From Fimiplasma intestinipullorum (lineage in GTDB: Bacteria > Bacillota_I > Bacilli_A > Erysipelotrichales > Coprobacillaceae): a stretch of DNA of 14,770 nucleotides. The stretch covers positions 1 to 14,770 of the forward strand of contig DVMJ01000039.1 of NCBI GenBank assembly GCA_018715065.1, read 5' to 3'. Position 1 is the stretch's first letter; the number at the start of each line of letters is the position of its first letter. The notes beneath the pieces are model-generated. The model had not been told where the DNA came from. It saw nothing but the letters and a program-made list of their open reading frames with translations, and did no database searches. Position numbers and translations under genes: made by a program. Positions 13,090 through 14,770 of this stretch are shown here, piece after piece.

Positions 13090-13337
13090 CCCAATTTCAA
13101 ACAAATACTACATTATTTTAAGAAATATTTAAGCGTTTTCAGTTTTTTTAAACCATTTTTAAACAATACTTAACAAAATCTGCACTTAATAAAAATCTTG
13201 TCCATCTGATATACAATCAATATTTTTTAAAAAGCACATGGGGGATAGACTTCGCAAGGAAGTTCTCTCTCCTTTGACTTTTGTAGTCGATCGGAATGAT
13301 TGAATCTGTAGGAAAATCAATCACAAAGAAGACCGTT
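13090..13337. other. AT-rich intergenic region between lipoprotein gene and mobile remnants
   Basis: Positions 13100-13240 are AT-rich with A/T runs. Around 13249-13281 a hairpin can form (ACTTC-GCAAG-GAAGT core with outer GG/CC pairs). A 21-codon plus-strand frame starts at ATG 13238 without a ribosome site. I see no supported gene. Confidence 0.4.
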
Positions 13338-13668
13338 ATGAAACTGACCAGCACCCAACGCCCTGTATTAACTGACACGCAGGAGTGCCACATCGGTAAA
13401 TATGGTCGGATGTAACATGCCTATCTGAAAGGCCATCAGCCATCCCTTGACCGTACCCTGAAGCTAACAGAAAACGTTTTTCCCTTTGGCAGAGATCTAC
13501 ATCGTCTGCTTCAATCGGCTGGAGACCATTGAGGCTAAGATGATGTGCCAAAAAGAGGTGACTGAAACACTGAAAGCTGCCAATCAGATGGAATGGGCGC
13601 GCCGGAGAAACAGCCTTCAAAGCCAGACCGGAAAAATTGTTCTGCAGGAACTTATGTCCGTAAAATAA
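13338..13668 (+). pseudogene. Broken TnpV-type transposon protein gene
   Basis: TnpV is a small conserved protein of Firmicutes transposons of unclear role. Two frames together reproduce it. The first reads from ATG 13338 through PVLTDTQECHIGKYGRM, a TAA stop, then HAYLKGHQPSLDRTLKL, matching TnpV 'GHIGKYGRMR..YLKEHRP.LY..LLL.GKL'. After a frameshift near 13487 the next frame reads EIYIVCFNRLETIEAKM and then EVTETLKAANQMEWARRRNS to IVLQEL, matching 'QEGVTEELKAENQMEWV.RMNSIR..A.EIVL.EL'. One nonsense mutation and one frameshift show that it is dead. The match is from memory of the family, but the motif order is convincing. Confidence 0.75.
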
Positions 13669-13723
13669 AGCAGCAATGCTCTCACAACAAATCTTATAAA
13701 GCCTGCCGTGAGGGCATTTTGCA

Positions 13724-13987
13724 TTATCTCAGCAACTCCCAGTATCCTTTGCGGTCAAAACCAATTTGCTCAATCATGCCAGCATCCTTTCATTTTTTGA
13801 GTCGAGCTGCACTCGTTTTCCGGCTGACGCTCAACCGTTCAGCTAGTTGCGGCATTGTATAACCGGGATCTTCCGGTGCAGCGAACTTTATCATCATGTC
13901 GTCAGGGTTGATCGTATATTCCGGTTGCAGCACGCCGTCCTTTTCACAGGCCAAGAGGATTTTATCAACACCACGTCTCCCGTTCTC
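13724..13987 (-). pseudogene. C-terminal fragment of a Schlafen/AlbA-type ATP-binding protein
   Basis: An 88-codon minus-strand stretch between stops reads GRRGVDKILLACEKDGVLQP, EYTINPDDMMIKFAAPED, then a winged-helix tail PQLAERLSVSRKTSAARLKK-stop-KDAGMIEQIGFDRKGYWELL. This is the usual C-terminal layout of AAA_4/AlbA (Schlafen-like) proteins of Firmicutes: 'G..RI..AC...G...P.Y......M...F' followed by an HTH with 'ALAEKLGVSRKTV...LKKLK..G.IER.G..K.GYW'. The N-terminal DNA-binding and ATP-binding parts are absent. One TGA sits inside the winged helix where Leu is normal. It is a remnant of mobile or accessory DNA. Confidence 0.65.
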
Positions 13988-13989
13988 CT

Positions 13990-14370
13990 AGATAGAACTC
14001 ATGGGCGATATTTTGGGGTTATACGGGTTGAAAACGTGCTTTCTCATCAGATTTTTGAGCGTCCAGTTTCCAGCAGGCAACCGTCAAATCCACCACAAGG
14101 AACTAGAAGAAAAGGCAAAAAGCGGCAAGCTGATACCGGAAATAGCTGTCGCAATTTTGGAGTGCTAGAATTTCGCAATTATGACGGTCAACTGAATGCC
14201 ACTAAAAGAAAACAAACGAAATCAGAGGCTAAAAACGATGACAATCAATGAAGCGATAAAAAAATACCGGCTACCGAACCCCGAAACGAGTTGTCAAGGA
14301 CTTTTTAATCAAATTCACAAAAAAGCTACAATTTTGCGGTTTTACCGGCTCTGAATTTTACCAGTTCTCG
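13990..14370 (+). other. Mobile-element debris with short open frames
   Basis: No intact gene is supported. A 34-codon plus-strand stretch at 14064-14168 ends HKELEEKAKSGKLIPEIAVA-ILEC-stop and looks like a real but truncated coding end. A 38-codon frame at 14238-14354 (MTINEAIKKYRLPNPETS, ending LRFYRL) has GAGG upstream; its start looks natural, but I do not recognise it and it is probably truncated. Both point in the same direction as the toxin-antitoxin operon. Confidence 0.35.
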
Positions 14371-14399
14371 TTGATTTTTTCGCTCGTTCTGTGTATAAT
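14371..14399 (+). promoter_or_regulatory. Promoter of the toxin-antitoxin operon
   Basis: TTGATT (14371-14376), a 17-base spacer and a perfect TATAAT (14394-14399). It lies about 50 bases before the antitoxin ATG. Confidence 0.85.
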
Positions 14400-14402
14400 A
14401 AG

Positions 14403-14420
14403 AGTAGGGAAATCCCTACT
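14403..14420 (+). promoter_or_regulatory. Palindromic operator of the toxin-antitoxin operon
   Basis: AGTAGGGA (14403-14410) and TCCCTACT (14413-14420) form a perfect inverted repeat with a two-base centre, placed at the expected transcript start right after the -10 box. Antitoxins with AbrB/MazE folds bind such palindromes to repress their own operon. Confidence 0.7.
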
Positions 14421-14450
14421 TTCCATATTTCAGAAAGGTGGTGCAAAATC

Positions 14451-14726
14451 ATGTCAGCAAATGCGTTTGTGGACAATGCCAAAGTCATGGCAAAAGGGCA
14501 AATCACAATCCCAAAGGATGTCCGTGATGTGCTTGGTGTGTCAAGTGGTGATCGGGTCACTTTCATCGTTGAGGGAAACACTGTCCGCATTGTCAATTCT
14601 GCTGTTTACGCTATGCAGATGCTTCAGCAAGAAATGGCCGGAGAAGCAGAACGCACCGGCCTGACCTCGGAAGATGATGTTATGGCGCTCGTCAAGGAAT
14701 TGAGAAATGAGGACGAAAAAGGATGA
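14451..14726 (+). CDS. AbrB/MazE-like antitoxin
   Basis: A 91 aa DNA-binding antitoxin. The swapped-hairpin AbrB domain is at residues 10-47: AKVMAKGQITIPKDVRDVLG, then VSSGDRVTFIVEGNTVRIV, with the standard 'KGQ.T.P..VR..LGV..GD...F' signature. The tail (about 50-91, MQMLQQEMAGEAERTGLTSE, ending VKELRNE) is acidic and probably wraps and blocks the toxin. I chose ATG 14451 with AAAGGTGG upstream; an in-frame ATG at 14391 overlaps the promoter -10 box and cannot be used. The stop codon overlaps the toxin start (ATGA), the usual coupling that keeps antitoxin in excess. The promoter and operator just upstream suggest autoregulation. The operon sits next to transposon remnants and was likely brought in with them. 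Confidence 0.9.
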   Translation: MSANAFVDNAKVMAKGQITIPKDVRDVLGVSSGDRVTFIVEGNTVRIVNSAVYAMQMLQQEMAGEAERTGLTSEDDVMALVKELRNEDEKG

Positions 14727-14770
14727 GAGTTCTGATTGATACCAATGTCCTTATTTCTGCCGCATTGAGT
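14723..14770 (+). CDS. PIN-domain toxin, N-terminus (cut by window edge)
   Basis: Only 16 codons are visible: MRVLIDTNVLISAALS. This is the opening strand of a PIN-domain ribonuclease, with the first catalytic Asp (D6) in the 'LIDTNVLISA' motif typical of the COG1569 PIN-toxin family (VapC relatives). It overlaps the antitoxin gene by four bases. Catalytic completeness cannot be judged because the rest is outside the window. Confidence 0.85.
   Translation, partial: MRVLIDTNVLISAALS

Noticed and set aside
13847..14251. 134-codon plus-strand frame in the right-hand region.
   Set aside because: It overlaps antisense to the Schlafen-type remnant and has low-complexity Arg/Lys/Gln composition; the debris reads sensibly only in other frames.

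Overview
The window looks like chromosomal DNA of a low-to-moderate GC, gut-type member of the Bacillota (Firmicutes). An Erysipelotrichia-like origin is my inference from overall protein style, not a proven assignment. Nearly all genes have AGGAGG-type ribosome sites, sigma-A-type promoters (TTGACA/TATAAT, 17 bp spacing) and short GC-hairpin/T-tract terminators. Every intact gene between 1 and 13061 lies on the minus strand. The right end switches to the plus strand.

Left region (1-4454). A transposase gene is cut by the window edge (1-132). It lies just downstream of a specialized NusG paralog (LoaP/RfaH type, 303-806), which is followed directly by a hairpin. A 0.7 kb stretch without a convincing gene follows. 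Then comes a secreted, membrane-anchored Ig-like surface protein with an atypical VQTND-type C-terminal signal (1536-2822) and its own promoter. Next is a heavily decayed IS21-family element (about 3349-4454). It keeps 22-23 bp repeats at both ends and the C-terminal half of istB with four internal stops.

Central housekeeping and catabolic block (4455-11213). In minus-strand transcription order, the genes are a GH32 fructosidase; a MarR regulator with a MATE efflux pump (ATGA overlap, MepR-MepA-like layout); a GNAT acetyltransferase; a YtcJ-like amidohydrolase; and an M29 aminopeptidase. The MarR gene has a consensus promoter whose -35 box sits inside a perfect inverted repeat, a good autoregulatory operator candidate. 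The amidohydrolase and GH32 genes are each preceded by a terminator-like hairpin that abuts the ribosome site, leaving no room for a promoter.

Lipoprotein pair (11253-13061). A 401-residue and a 142-residue lipoprotein share a C-terminal domain with a conserved Cys pair, and both genes end in near-identical terminators. This indicates duplication with domain fusion or loss. The larger one has a striking Met/Asp-rich stretch.

Right region (13062-14770). This is a mobile-element graveyard: a broken TnpV gene and a broken C-terminal piece of a Schlafen/AlbA-type ATP-binding protein. It is followed by an apparently intact toxin-antitoxin operon: an AbrB/MazE-like antitoxin with a consensus promoter and an 18 bp palindromic operator, overlapping by 4 bp a PIN-domain toxin that runs off the window. 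I found no CRISPR array, rRNA or tRNA. I saw no strong case for a wholly new multi-gene system. The best candidates for a second look are the NusG paralog with its hairpin, the hairpin/ribosome-site junctions and the lipoprotein family.
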